Shown piece after piece: positions 1 to 11,334 of a stretch of 64,000 bases of DNA. Positions within the stretch are counted from its first letter, which is position 1. Each line of letters begins with the position of its first letter. The position numbers were made by a program, and so were the translations under genes. The notes under the pieces are model-generated. The model was not told where the DNA came from. It was given only the letters and a program-made list of their open reading frames with translations, and ran no database searches. The stretch covers positions 16,203,648-16,267,647 of the forward strand of contig NC_052357.1 in assembly GCF_009727055.1 (NCBI RefSeq), in the 5' to 3' direction. Source of the stretch: Benincasa hispida. Taxonomy: Eukaryota > Streptophyta > Magnoliopsida > Cucurbitales > Cucurbitaceae.

Positions 1-107
1 CCATCGAGAGGAGGATGACGAGGAGTAACAGAGTTTCCACCATCGGTAATCTCGACATTAATGATGGAGGTAGCGACAACATCCTCAACGACGAATTTGA
101 TGTCCAT
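1..107 (-). other. Possible 5' end of a coding region leaving the window
   Basis: On the minus strand an ATG at 107-105 opens a frame that stays open to the left edge (35 codons). The predicted residues (starting MDIKFVVEDVV) match nothing I recognise. The DNA to its right is ordinary AT-rich intergenic sequence. The frame is short enough to be chance; it could also be a transposon fragment. Confidence 0.15.
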
Positions 108-522
108 GATTATATGCAACCTTCCAACTGGATTTTAGATCCTTATTTTTCTCTATAATTTTGGAAAAGGAAAAAGAATCCGAATAGAAGAAAACGAGAG
201 GGAAAATAGCGAATTTGTTAAAAAGGGTAAAATTGGAATAAATTAAAATAAAGATCTGAAAGTGAGGATTTTGGTATATTTGCAAATTCACAAACTTCAA
301 AGGCATATTGCAAATAGTTAATCTATTTTGCCACCCATTGCAATTTTTCATTAGCTATAAAAAATCCAATTTACACTTACTTTTAATAAAATCCTAGTTT
401 CTACGAGTAGTAATTGTTAAAACTAATTTTCCCAAATCTGGAGGATGATCAACCTTAGTATCTCAAGAGACACCTTAGTTCAAATCCTCGATTCTACATA
501 TATCATGCTACAATGTTGTTAA

Positions 523-883
523 TAGGGGTGTTCAAATGACCCGAACAACCCGAACTACCCAACCCTGGGTTAGTTATAACTCATATATATTTTATGATGT
601 TTATTTGAAGTTTGTAGTAGATATCTTGAATTTGATATTTAACATTTGAGTTTCATGAAAATTTAGTTATTTATATGTGATGTACATAAATTTAAGTATT
701 TTAAGTTAATAAAAAATGTAATTAAAAAAATAAATAATCCAACAACCTAATCCAACTCAATCTATATTTTAAGGGTTGGATTGGGTTGGAGACCCTATTC
801 AGATTATTTGGATAGTCAATTCGACCAATCTGAATTTTTAAGTTGGTCCAATAAATTTTCCCAATCCAATGTATATACCCCCT
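523..883. mobile_element. Non-autonomous hAT-like MITE candidate
   Basis: The segment starts TAGGGGTGTTCAAAT, and the reverse complement of its right end starts AGGGGGTATATAC, so the ends are weakly inverted. It is flanked by the direct repeat tgttgttaa at 514-522 and 884-892, the size expected of a hAT 8-bp target duplication. The interior (ACCCGAACAACCC, and GGGTTGG motifs near 773-790) is typical of short hAT-derived plant elements. There is no coding capacity. Confidence 0.55.
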
Positions 884-1438
884 TGTTGTTAACAAAATGT
901 ATATGGAACTAAAAAGAAATTAATTTTAAAAAGAAAATGTACATGTACCTGGGTTTTGATTCATGATTAATTAGTTCAGAATATTCTTTTAATTAATTTA
1001 TATAAATAATCACACGGTCTACTTTTCTCGAGAAAAAAAAAACGCACGGTCTACTCCCTGTTCCCAAATCAAACGACACACAAGCCACCACGTGGCTTCC
1101 TAACATTCCATATCTAATGAACTAAAAAGCAGAAAATAAAATCCAAATCCTTTGGATTTTATTCCAAATTTCCAATAAATAAATTAGCATTCCTTCAAAA
1201 AGTCAGATCACAGTCAACGATAGAAACTCCATCAAAACAATCCCGGCGCAATGGACGGCCCAGATGAAACAGCTGACCACAATAAAGAAATACCGAAACG
1301 ACACTTCATATTTGCGCCCCACTAAGAAACGACGTGAGGGCCTCGATCCGACAGTGTCGTAAAGCAGCCCTTCTTCAACAAACGTGAAGGCTACCACTTA
1401 ATAAATTTTTTTCAAATTTCTGCTAATTTCCAGTTTGT

Positions 1439-1445
1439 TATAAAA
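1439..1445 (+). promoter_or_regulatory. TATA box of the endoglucanase gene
   Basis: TATAAAA lies 70 bp before the ATG at 1515. Transcription would then start near 1470, giving a 5' UTR of about 40-50 bases that is A-rich, as is usual in plants. This is assigned by position and sequence only. Confidence 0.6.
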
Positions 1446-1514
1446 AGCAAACGAAAATTTGAAATCTTCAATTCACAAAGAAAAAAAGAAAACTTAGAAG
1501 ATCATCGAAGTACA

Positions 1515-4500
1515 ATGGCGCGTGGCTTCTTATTGGCTTTGATCGCCGCTGTGCTCTGTTTTGAAGCTGCCGCTGCCGGTGAATTTAACTACGGCGATGC
1601 TCTGGATTTGAGTTTCTTGTACATGGAGGCGCAAAGGTCCGGTAAACTTCCGGCGGACCGCCGTGTTAAGTGGCGGGGGGACTCTGGCCTTAAGGATGGT
1701 TTTGCACAAGGAGTAAGTTTCGGGCAATAAAATTGGTTATTTGTCATTTTTTATTTTAAAACTCTATATGGCGCCAATTTGCACAACAAATTAAAAAATA
1801 ATAATCTTTGAAACTTAAAGCTTATTTAAATAAATACTTTTGCATTATCTACTTTTTACCAATATTTTCAAAAAAGAAACCAAATTTTGAAAATTAAAAA
1901 GATAACTTTTAAATAAAATTTGACTGAACATTCAATTTATTTTACTTTATAATAAGAAAATGAGATGAAAATCAAAAACTAAAAATTCAAATGATTATCA
2001 AATCGAGAGTTAGTTTTAACAAATTAACTTAATTTTTTAGTATAATAGAAATAAAAGGATTCAAATAAAAAACTTACTAATATATTATGATATCAGTTGA
2101 ACTATATTATAAATTTTGACTAATGGAAAAAATAGATAACAAAAAAAGAACTTACACTTTAATTTTCAAATGGATGATTTCATTAATGGAAGTGATTTGA
2201 TGAGAAATGGCAGGTGAATTTAGTGGGAGGGTACTACGATGCGGGAGACAACGTGAAGTTCGGGCTACCAATGGCATTCGTGACAACAATTCTTTCATGG
2301 GGAGTCATTGATTTCAACAAGGAAATTACACATCTCAACCATATAGACAACGCTTTGAAGGCTATTAAATGGGCTACTGATTACTTGATCAAGGCCCACC
2401 CTCAGCCCAACGTTCTTTGGGGACAGGTCGGCGATGGCGCCTCCGATCACTTCTGCTGGGAGCGGCCCGAGGATATGAGCACTCCTCGGACCGCTTTCAA
2501 GATCGATGAGTCCCATCCTGGCTCCGACCTCGCCGGCGAAACCTCCGCCGCTTTGGCTGCCGCTTCCATTGCTTTCAAGACGTACAACTCTTCTTATTCT
2601 GATCTCTTGTTGGTTCATGCTAAGGAGGTTAGATATCATCGTTATTCCTTCTCCTTTTGGAAAATTTGTCTTACGTTTAATTTTAATTTAGTGTAACAAT
2701 TTTACATTTTTTGTTTTAATTTTGATGGTTTTTAATATTTATATTTTTAATCTCAATTTTTTCATTAAATACTGAATTTTAGTTTTTAGTGTTAATGTTT
2801 ATTAATTAAAAGATTTATAATTAATTAAGACTAATCATTTTGGTTTTTGTTTTGATTTTTAAAAATTAAATTTATTTCCTCCCTATTTCTAACCGTGATT
2901 TGCATATTCCACAATTATGATGGTTGAATTCTTAACTAAATTTTAAAAATAAAGACAAGTTTTGAAAATATATATTTTTTAGTTTTCTAATTTTGGCTAT
3001 ATTTTTAAACTATTGGTACATAATATATAACAAATGAAAAAAATTGGAGAAGTAAGTACTAAGTAGCGTCTATATGTTTAATTTTCAAAAACAAAAAACA
3101 AAAAAATAAATGGTTACAAACAGGATTTTTTTTTTTTTTACTTTTAAAATTAATTAAAAAAAAGTTAGATAATTACTAATGAGTTGAATTTTTGGTTGAC
3201 TTCATTTTAACAGCTTATAGTTAAACAAAATATCCAAATAATAAGAATTAAAGTATTACAAAACACCTAAAATTTAAACTTAAAAAGACGCACATATAAT
3301 AATAATATTAGATACATTCATCTGCATATATCTTACTAAAATTATTTAAAATAAAAAAAATTTACACGTCAAATTATGATTGAACTATTAGATAATATAC
3401 AAAAATGAGTGTAGTTTACGATGTAGTTAACTATTTTTACTATATATAATTATCTTTCTCACGATATTTTTTTTCAGTTGTTCACATTTGCAGACACATT
3501 TAGAGGTGTATACGATGATTCTATTCCATGTGCTTCAGGGTTCTACACTTCATCAGGATATTGGGTAAGAATTTTGAATCCCTCTTTCCTCTGATTAATT
3601 CCTCAATTTCGATTTACTTAATTAATTAATTAGTTATTATTTTGTAAAATTGAAGGATGAACTGCTGTGGGCGGCGGCGTGGTTGTTCAGAGCTACCGGA
3701 GACGAATATTACTTGAAGTACACGGTAGATAAAGCGGTGTCGTTTGGTGGAACTGGATGGGCAATGAAAGAGTTCTCTTGGGATAACAAATATGCCGGCG
3801 TTCAAGTTCTTTTAACTAAGGTAAAACTTAATTCATATTTAAGTTTTATTTTTTCCTTTGAATATAAATTAAATCAAGGGCTTGTTACAAATTTGGTAAA
3901 ATAAGTTTAAAAAATTAGATTTGTAGTTTAGACTTATTACTCTGCAAAAATAATAAAAAGCAAGTTCAACTCACTTGATATACTCGATATCCTTATACAC
4001 TATCGATTTACACTTAATATACTACTAGTATATGTCTGATACACTAGATGCATTGCTCGTTGATACACGGTATTTAATTATTTTAAAAAGGATCATAAAA
4101 ATGATTTTATTGAAAAATACTTTTTCTGTAGTTATTCCAAACACGACTAAATTGTTAAAACAAGTATACTAAACTGAGTGTTAGTGAACTTTAGATTGAT
4201 TTTCTCTGACCTATTGTACATTTGTATTTAAAAATGAAAGAAACATCATTAAAAAGGGGGAACTACAAGAGAGATAAAAAAAATGTAGCGAATACAAAAA
4301 TTATAGTAAGTAATAATTCATATTGCTACAAACGAAAGATGCAAAAGGTATTCAAATCAATGGAGAAAAATACACAACTGATATACTTTAAATCTGGTAT
4401 AATAGTTGACTCATATACCACAAAACATGGATTTATTAAAAAGGAAAAACTGGAATACCGAATAAATGGAAATTTAAATTTGAAAATTTTATCATATCTA

Positions 4501-7500
4501 CAATTCTCCATATATTAAAGGCATGTTCCTCATTATACATTCTAGATTTGTCACCCATGGTAAATTCCCTTAAATCAAATGCCTAATAAGTTCTTCTCAA
4601 ATGATTTTTAATGGAAACTATTTGATTTATTAGGTGCTGTTGGAAGGACGGGGCGGTGGTTATGAGTCAACGTTGAGGCAATATCAGGCGAAAGCTGACT
4701 ATTTTGCTTGTGCCTGTCTTCAGAAGAATGATGGATTCAACATCAATAAAACTCCTGGTAAGCACAAATACTTCCATATAAATTTTTAAGTTTTTAATTT
4801 TTGTATGAGGGTAGACCTCAAAAAGAAGTAGAACTATTATTATTATTATTTACAAAGATATTATAATTAAATACTGGAGTAGAGAAATCGAACCTCTAAT
4901 CTCAAATAGAAGTAGAACTATTATTAAGGAGATTAGAACCATAAAACTCATAATCAATAATACTTTCGAATGCTAGTTGAATTATGGTCGTTTTGACTAC
5001 TAGATTGTTACTCTGATCTATTTGTTAAAACATGAAGTATTAAAGTTGTTAGATGATAGTTATAAATAAATGTACAGATAGGAAGTAGAAGGATTAAATC
5101 ATATGTTTGATAACTTTGAGGTTTGTAAGTTCAGCTTTCTAAAAAAAAAAAAAAAATTAAGTAGTTGGTTTTTGAAAATTAAGCTAATTTCTTCATTTTT
5201 TTTTTTTTACAATGATTTACATCAAGTACAATGATTGAATTCTTAGTTAAATTTCAAAAAAAAAAAACAAGTTTTTTTAAAAAGTATTTTTTATTTTTCA
5301 ATTTTTGGCTTGATTTTTTAATTATTGGCAAAAAGTCGATAACAAATAAAGAAATTTGGAGATAAAAATATTGTTTACAAACTTAATTTTTCAAAGAAAA
5401 TAACTACAAATCAAATGGTTACCAAGCGGAACCTACGATTTATGTTTATCTAATTTAGAATATGTATAAGTGTCCAATATATGCAAATTTAAATTGAGAA
5501 AATATCTTTTTCTTTTTGGTCATTACATCTTAAGTCTAATTTTCATTTAGTATCTATTTTTTAAAATGTTACATTTTTTATCATTAAATTTTGAATTTTA
5601 TTTTAATTTACTCTCTAAATTTATAATTTTACCATTAAAATTTAGATTTTGTTTCAATTTTAACTTCTGTTTTTAGATTTTAAATTTTACATTTTTTACC
5701 TTAATTTTTTACCAACTTTAGTCTTCATTGTGCTTATCCTATTAAACTTGAAATTAGATGGTTGGTTTTCTCACACTTGCATATTTGACAAAAATAATAA
5801 TAATAATAAACCAATTATGAGTGAAATTTTAAAATTAATTTTTAAAAGTGATTAATTAATTATAATTGAACGGAAAACAGATTAATTTTTTTCTGATTTG
5901 ATTTTCGTGGGGGAAAAAACGCAGGCGGATTGATGTACGCCCACCAATGGAACAATATGCAATACGTCTCCGCCGCCTCATTCCTCATGGCCGTCTACTC
6001 CGACTACCTCTCCGATGCCAACGCGAAGCTCACTTGTCCCGACGGCGTCTTCCAGCCTAAAGATCTCCTCAACTTCGCTCAATCCCAAATCGATTACATC
6101 CTCGGCAAAAACCCTAACTCCCTCAGCTATTTAATTGGCTACGGTTCCAAATTCCCCCAAAAACTCCACCACAGAGCCTCTTCCATCGCTTCAATTTTCA
6201 CTAATCCCTCTCCAATCGGCTGCGTTCAAGGCTTCGATTTCTGGTACCATCGCCCTCAAGGAAACCCTAACATTCTTCTCGGCGCTCTCGTCGGCGGTCC
6301 CGACAAGAACGACAGATTTGATGACGATCGATCCGATTATGAACAGTCTGAGCCTACTCTTACCGCTTGTGCTCCTCTGATTGGTCTCTTCTCCAAGTTG
6401 CAGAGCTCCGTCAATGGTGATTCCATTCCTGGTAATTTCAGAGGTGGATTTGATTTTAGGGTTTGAGATTGTTTTTGTGAATTTCTTTGCTGATTTTATG
6501 TTTGTCCGTTGAAAACAGGATCACGGGGAAATAAGCCGCCGGTGAAACCTGAAAATGAATCCCATGACGGGAATGCCCCTGTATCTGCAGGTGAGCTGAA
6601 AAAGCAGGGGATATCTTTTCTATTAACTGTTTCATTTCCTTAATTTATCCATCTTAATTTTAATTTTATTTTAGTTGAATTATAAAATTAGTTTTGAATT
6701 TTTAAATTTGTGTTTATTTTGTTTATGAAGTTCAAAAATAAAAAATTTAGGTGGTCAATCATTTTATTTTTTGTTTTTTATTTTTGAAAATAAAAGCCGG
6801 AGAGTTTCTCAAATTTTGTTTTTATTTTTTAAATTTGGCTAAAAATTTAGGTTCTATTTAGTAATTATTTGGTTTTTTTGTTTTTATTTTTGAAAATTAA
6901 GCTTATTTCATTTATATTTTTTTACAATGATTTGAATCTTTATAATGGTTGAAATTTTAGCCAAATTCTAAAAACAAAAATAATTTTTTGAAAATAATTT
7001 TTTTTAATTCTCAAAATTTGACTTAGTTTTTTAAAATTATTGGTGAAAATGGTAGATAACAGTGTTCATAGATTTAATTTTTTTAAAAAAATATAATTAC
7101 CAAATGAGATTTTATAGAAACCGAAGAAATAGCTTTTGTTTGTTAGGTTTACAATAAAGTTTTGAATTTTATTAAAAATATAGATCAAATTCACGTTTAA
7201 TAAATAATTTAATTTAAAAAACTTCCAAAGTTTTTGGAGTCATATTATATACAAAATTGGAAGTTCGGGAACTCAAATATTTTTTTAAGTTTATGGGCTC
7301 AATTAAGAAACTAAACTTGCAATTAAACTTTTTATTTTCAATGTCTCTTTCATATTATTATTTTTGTGAAGACCATTTCTTAACTTTTTCATGTCAAATA
7401 CAAAATTATTTTACTTGGGACATTTTTTTGCTAAGTTTAACTACGGTTAGTTCTGTCAAGTAACTTTTGATTAGTTTAAGACCTTAAGATTAGATGTTCG

Positions 7501-8160
7501 ATTCTTCCATCTTACAAATTGTTCGAGAAAAAAATCATAAATTTCTTTCTTATCACAAGATATTTTATAGAAAAATTATCTCAAAGATTAGACGTTTGAT
7601 TCTCCTCGTCCACATATTATCAAAATTTCTTAACTCTATTTGTTAATTACCATCTTAACGTACCAACCAACTTAAAAAGAAAACTTAAGACATCTCTCTC
7701 TCTCTTTTTTTTCTACAACTATTGGGTGACTAATCAAATCATTGACTCATAGATGATAATTGACATCTTATTCACTAAACTATGTTGGATCGACGATTAA
7801 AAATAAAGATGATAAGAACTCTGATATATTTCTTCACATTCTTTAACACGTACTTGTGAATATTTTATAGGGAGCCCAGTGGAGTTCATCCACACAATAA
7901 CGAGTACATGGACGGTAAACAAGGAAAGTTATTACAGGCACCAAGTGAAGATCAAGAACATATCAGGAAAGTCAATCAACAATTTAAGACTCCAGCTCGA
8001 AAATCTCTCAGGTCCCATTTGGGGACTCTCTCCAACAGAACATAAAGGGATTTACGAACTTCCAACGTGGCTAAGAGTGCTTCAACCTGGCTCTGAATGT
8101 GTTTTTATCTACATTCAGGAAGGTCCTCAGGCCAAAGTCACTGTTTCTAGCTACCATTAA
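1515..8160 (+). CDS. GH9 endo-1,4-beta-glucanase, class C (GH9 + CBM49)
   Basis: Eight exons join in frame: 1515-1712, 2214-2627, 3478-3564, 3656-3820, 4634-4757, 5925-6431, 6519-6590, 7871-8160. They encode 618 residues, and all introns are GT-AG. Residues 1-21 form a secretory signal peptide (hydrophobic [11 protein letters not shown], then AAAAG), so the enzyme is expected in the cell wall. The GH9 catalytic domain spans about 24-490. It has the DAGD motif with the nucleophile/base aspartates (D75, D78), the HHR motif (411-413) and the DxRxDYxxxEP motif with the acid glutamate E472. A short Pro/Asn/Lys-rich linker (499-524) precedes a C-terminal CBM49 (about 525-618, ending VTVSSYH). By family knowledge it hydrolyses beta-1,4-glucan, and CBM49 binds crystalline cellulose. 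The closest named group is Arabidopsis GH9C / 'endoglucanase 6-like', recalled and not searched. The gene looks intact; introns 2, 5 and 7 carry MITEs. Confidence 0.95.
2838..3117. repeat. Cucurbit-type MITE in intron 2 of the endoglucanase gene
   Basis: The left end reads TTTGGTTTTTGTTTTGATTT. The right end reads AATTTTCAAAAACAAAAA and runs on to AAATGGTTAC; these are inverted copies of each other. The interior contains GGTTGAATTCTTAACTAAATTT and TTTGGCTATATTTTTAAAC, shared with the copies at 5160, 6861 and 9254. Confidence 0.6.
5160..5423. repeat. Second copy of the intronic MITE (intron 5)
   Basis: This copy has the same order of blocks as the one at 2838: GTTTTTGAAAATTAAGCT at the left, TTGAATTCTTAGTTAAATTT and TTTTTGGCTTGATTTTTTAA inside, and CAAATGGTTACC at the right. 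It has no coding capacity. Confidence 0.6.
6861..7107. repeat. Third copy of the intronic MITE (intron 7)
   Basis: The left end is TTTGGTTTTTTTGTTTTTA, then GAAAATTAAGCTTATTTC. Inside are GGTTGAAATTTTAGCCAAAT and CAAAATTTGACTTAG. It ends at AATTACCAAATGAG. It is the same family as the copies at 2838, 5160 and 9254, and it lengthens the intron that separates the linker exon from the CBM49 exon. Confidence 0.55.
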
Positions 8161-8450
8161 CAAACACTCTATTTCCTTCCAAGCAGGTTTGGTTTCGTGT
8201 TGGTTTAGAATAACTTTCTAAACACTTACAAAAGTGGTTTGAAACCCGTTTTTAGAAAGTTAATCTAAACAAATTCTTCATCAACGAGATGTGTTTCTTA
8301 ATTTCTTTTCTCTTTTCATTTTTTTCTTGTGGAAAAATGAGAAGAATTTGAATGTAGAGAGTTTCATGTAATATAAAAGAGAGAGATGTTTTTTGATTTG
8401 TTATACTTTGAGTTGATTTGAGGGAGAAACATGATTTGGCTCTCCATATA
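8161..8450 (+). other. 3' UTR and poly(A) region of the endoglucanase gene
   Basis: T-rich and A-rich sequence follows the stop codon, with AATATAAAA near 8370 as a possible weak polyadenylation signal. No other gene is seen before 13.9 kb. The exact cleavage site cannot be read from sequence. Confidence 0.35.
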
Positions 8451-8889
8451 AGATGGATCAGTCTTGTAATCTTCTTGATTTCTATTTTTATTCATTTGGG
8501 AAAAAGGTGAAAGAGATGATGAATACGTGGAAATTTTTAAATTTTACTCTTTACATGTCAAGCCTAATCATTTTTAAGAGTTTGACATCTACACTAATAT
8601 TTATTAAATTATACAAATAATCCAAATATTCTCCTCATCACTTAACCTTAATCAGATACTATTTCTATTAATTTATTGTCACGTCATATTCTAATATTTA
8701 TGTGGGTTCTAGCACCATTGAATAATTTTTTTTATAAAAGAAAAACTCATAATTTAGACACAAGAGTAGGTACTAGTTTGAGAACGTTAGTCCCATTGAT
8801 CATTTTTAAGCAAGTTTTTTTTTTAAATTTTTTTTTTTATAACAATCATCATCAACTTAAAATTAGTTTGTATATGATAAATCTAAGAG

Positions 8890-9150
8890 GCTGTTTTGGG
8901 GCCTAACATGAGATGGTAGATGGTATATTCACACATCCTATATCATCTCAGTGTCCATTTTTTTAACGTGTTTCATATCTCATCGTCATCCATTTTTGGA
9001 ACGTGTTTCATATCTCATCGTCATTTTTCTTCCATGTATCGTATATCATCTCAGTGCTTGAACATACTCGATCAGAACTCTCTAAACATTAGAACTCTCT
9101 AGACATTAGAACTTCCCACATCCTATATCATCTCAGTGCTCCAGCCCCTA
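8890..9150. repeat. MITE-like block with two short tandem repeats
   Basis: A unit ending AACGTGTTTCATATCTCATC is repeated twice in tandem near 8955-9025. A 17-bp unit, AGAACTCTCTAAACATT, is repeated near 9078-9111. The phrase CATCCTATATCATCTCAGTG occurs near both ends. The outer bases (TTTTGGGGCC at the left, CAGCCCCTAAA at the right) are roughly inverted, which suggests a decayed Harbinger-like MITE. No clear target duplication was found. Confidence 0.35.
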
Positions 9151-9253
9151 AAAATATTTATATGAATAAATATAGTTCAACTGCCATAGGAATATTATAG
9201 TGACAAGAGATTTGTAGTTTAAATTCTCATATTTTTATTGTAACGAAAAAATA

Positions 9254-9507
9254 AGGTTGTTTTTATTTTTGTTTTTGAAGATTAAGCTTATGGACAATAC
9301 TTCCACCTTCAAATTTCTTCATTTGTTATCTCCTTTTTATCCATGGTTTAAAAACCCAAGCTAAATTTTGAGAACTAAAAAAAGTAGCTTTCAAAAAGTT
9401 GTTTTTATTTTAGAATTTGACTAAGAATTCAACCATTGTACTTAAAAATATGCAAGTTATTGTAAAAAATGTGGAAAAAAAAACTAAATACTTATCAAAT
9501 GGGACCT
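9254..9507. repeat. Intergenic copy of the intronic MITE family
   Basis: It carries GTTTTTGAAGATTAAGCTTA at the left and AAATACTTATCAAATGGG at the right. The CCAAGCTAAATTTTGAGAAC core matches the intron copies in the endoglucanase gene in opposite orientation. Confidence 0.5.
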
Positions 9508-11152
9508 AAATATATCTAAAATTTTTAAAATAACAGACATATAAATAAATTTTATATCTAAAAAATTAGCTAAAACATGAAAATAGGGAGTTGAGAGATT
9601 TAGGAGATACAATCTTGGAAAGTTTTTTTTTTAAAAAAACAACCCAATAATTTTATTTAGTAAAACTAGAATTTCAATTGTGTTTGATGTATTATTTTGG
9701 GTATTTCTTTTTTCTAATGCAATTAATCAATTTCATAGTAGAATAATATATATAATTTAGGTCAGGAAGCACTTTTGATTTTTTTTAATCATTTTTTTAA
9801 AAATAAAAGTGACAATTTAATAATTGAATTTTAGAGGATGAAGAGTCATAAATTTTTAAATTTATCAATTTAATCATATAATAATTTAGATTCTATACTT
9901 TAAAATTCAACATTCTAACTCTTATCCTAAAATCATCTCCTCAAAGATAAATCTCAATTTTATTAGATAATGATTTGGTCTTTATAGTTCATTAATAAAT
10001 TTGATTCTTATTTACCATCAATTTTATCCATTTAAACATGTAAACAATTTTATTGAATCTTATCTATAATTTTTATGATAGAGACTAAATCATTGTGATC
10101 AACTAAATTATTAGTTATTGAAGTTTATGAATTAAATGTTAGGAAATAAAATTATATTTTAACCCAACTTAGAATATTGCAAATTCGTTGCCAGTGATGG
10201 ATCATGAGATAACCCAATTTATTTGGACACTGTTTGATGTTAACTTGTCAACCCCACTCCATTTTGTCTTCTAATAGAATGACTTATAAAATGCATATAA
10301 TCTATGCTTACTATATTAAAAAGGACAATAAGTGCATATTTTTTCTAAATTTTTTTTGTCTTTACAATTTTTAACGATTCTCATCTTGTCGCTATCTATT
10401 ACTCTTCGATTAAAATCTTTTGAGATATCGAAATGATACCGAAAAGCATACGTGACTCTATCCCTTAAACCCTCATCAATTAAATCCTTTCATCGAAATA
10501 ACCTTCTGCAAAGAGACTCTATCCCTTCTACGATAACCACCTAAGTCTTTGTAGGATTTTGTTTTTATTAGTTGTTAATAAGTAACTATTTCTAAATTAC
10601 TAGATATCAAAATGGGACCGGAAAGAGCATGTGACTCTAAAATCTATGTCACAATTGATATGATCAAGTGAAAATTCCAAAATGAAATATTAAGGATGAA
10701 TTTCAAAATGATAATTCCATGTTCTCTTTTCCTATCTTTTATTTTTGTCCGAATTACTTTTTGGATAAAATGTTAATGGTCTTGCAATTTTTACGATTTG
10801 CGTTGCACAGGTGCATTGTAAATGTTTTAGAATGTGTTGGAATCACAAATTAGTTGTTGTTTGTTTTTTTTTTTAGATACACATTTTTGTGTTTTTTTAT
10901 TAGCAATTTTCATTTGATTATATTTTTGTAGGAATAATTTTTATATTCATTTGATTTTTTGTCGAAAGGTGAATAATCAATATATTTGGATAAGATTTTA
11001 TGGCATTCCCAAGGCATTACGGCAACAAGGTATCTACATTGATTTGTTTAGATTCATATTTACTTATTTTTTTTTAATATATTCTATATATTAAAATGGG
11101 CTAGAAGTAGATAAATTTTATATACCTATTTTGCCCTTTTATTTTTAATAAA
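9508..11152. other. AT-rich intergenic DNA, no gene seen
   Basis: I find no protein-coding or RNA gene. The only structure noted is a diverged duplication of about 38 bp (10423-10460 and 10602-10640). Both copies run from GATATC through AAATG and ACCG to GTGACTCTA. Confidence 0.5.
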
Positions 11153-11160
11153 TTACTATA

Positions 11161-11326
11161 TAGGGATGAGCATGATAGATGGAAAAATTGAACCGACCAA
11201 TCGAACCGAAGTTGGTCGATCGGAGAAGGAGAAGGGTCGGTTGGTATCAGTTTGAGAAAATTCCAAATCGACAAATTTTTTTTAAAAAAAAGATCAAAGA
11301 ACAAAACCGACAGTTGCTCACCCCTA
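11161..11326. mobile_element. hAT-type MITE with 8-bp target duplication
   Basis: This 166-bp element starts TAGGGATGAGCA and ends with the inverted TGCTCACCCCTA (one mismatch). It is flanked by perfect direct repeats ttactata at 11153-11160 and 11327-11334. The 8-bp duplication and AGGGGTGAGCA-like ends are hallmarks of hAT elements. It encodes no transposase, so it must have been moved in trans. Confidence 0.85.
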
Positions 11327-11334
11327 TTACTATA

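Noticed and set aside
1203..1397. Minus-strand frame of 64 codons upstream of the endoglucanase gene
   Set aside because: No domain, no splice or promoter context, and it lies in the promoter region of an intact plus-strand gene. Most likely chance.
6135..6380. 81-codon plus-strand frame inside endoglucanase exon 6
   Set aside because: It is a shifted frame over a GC-richer coding exon; the GH9 frame carries all conserved motifs.
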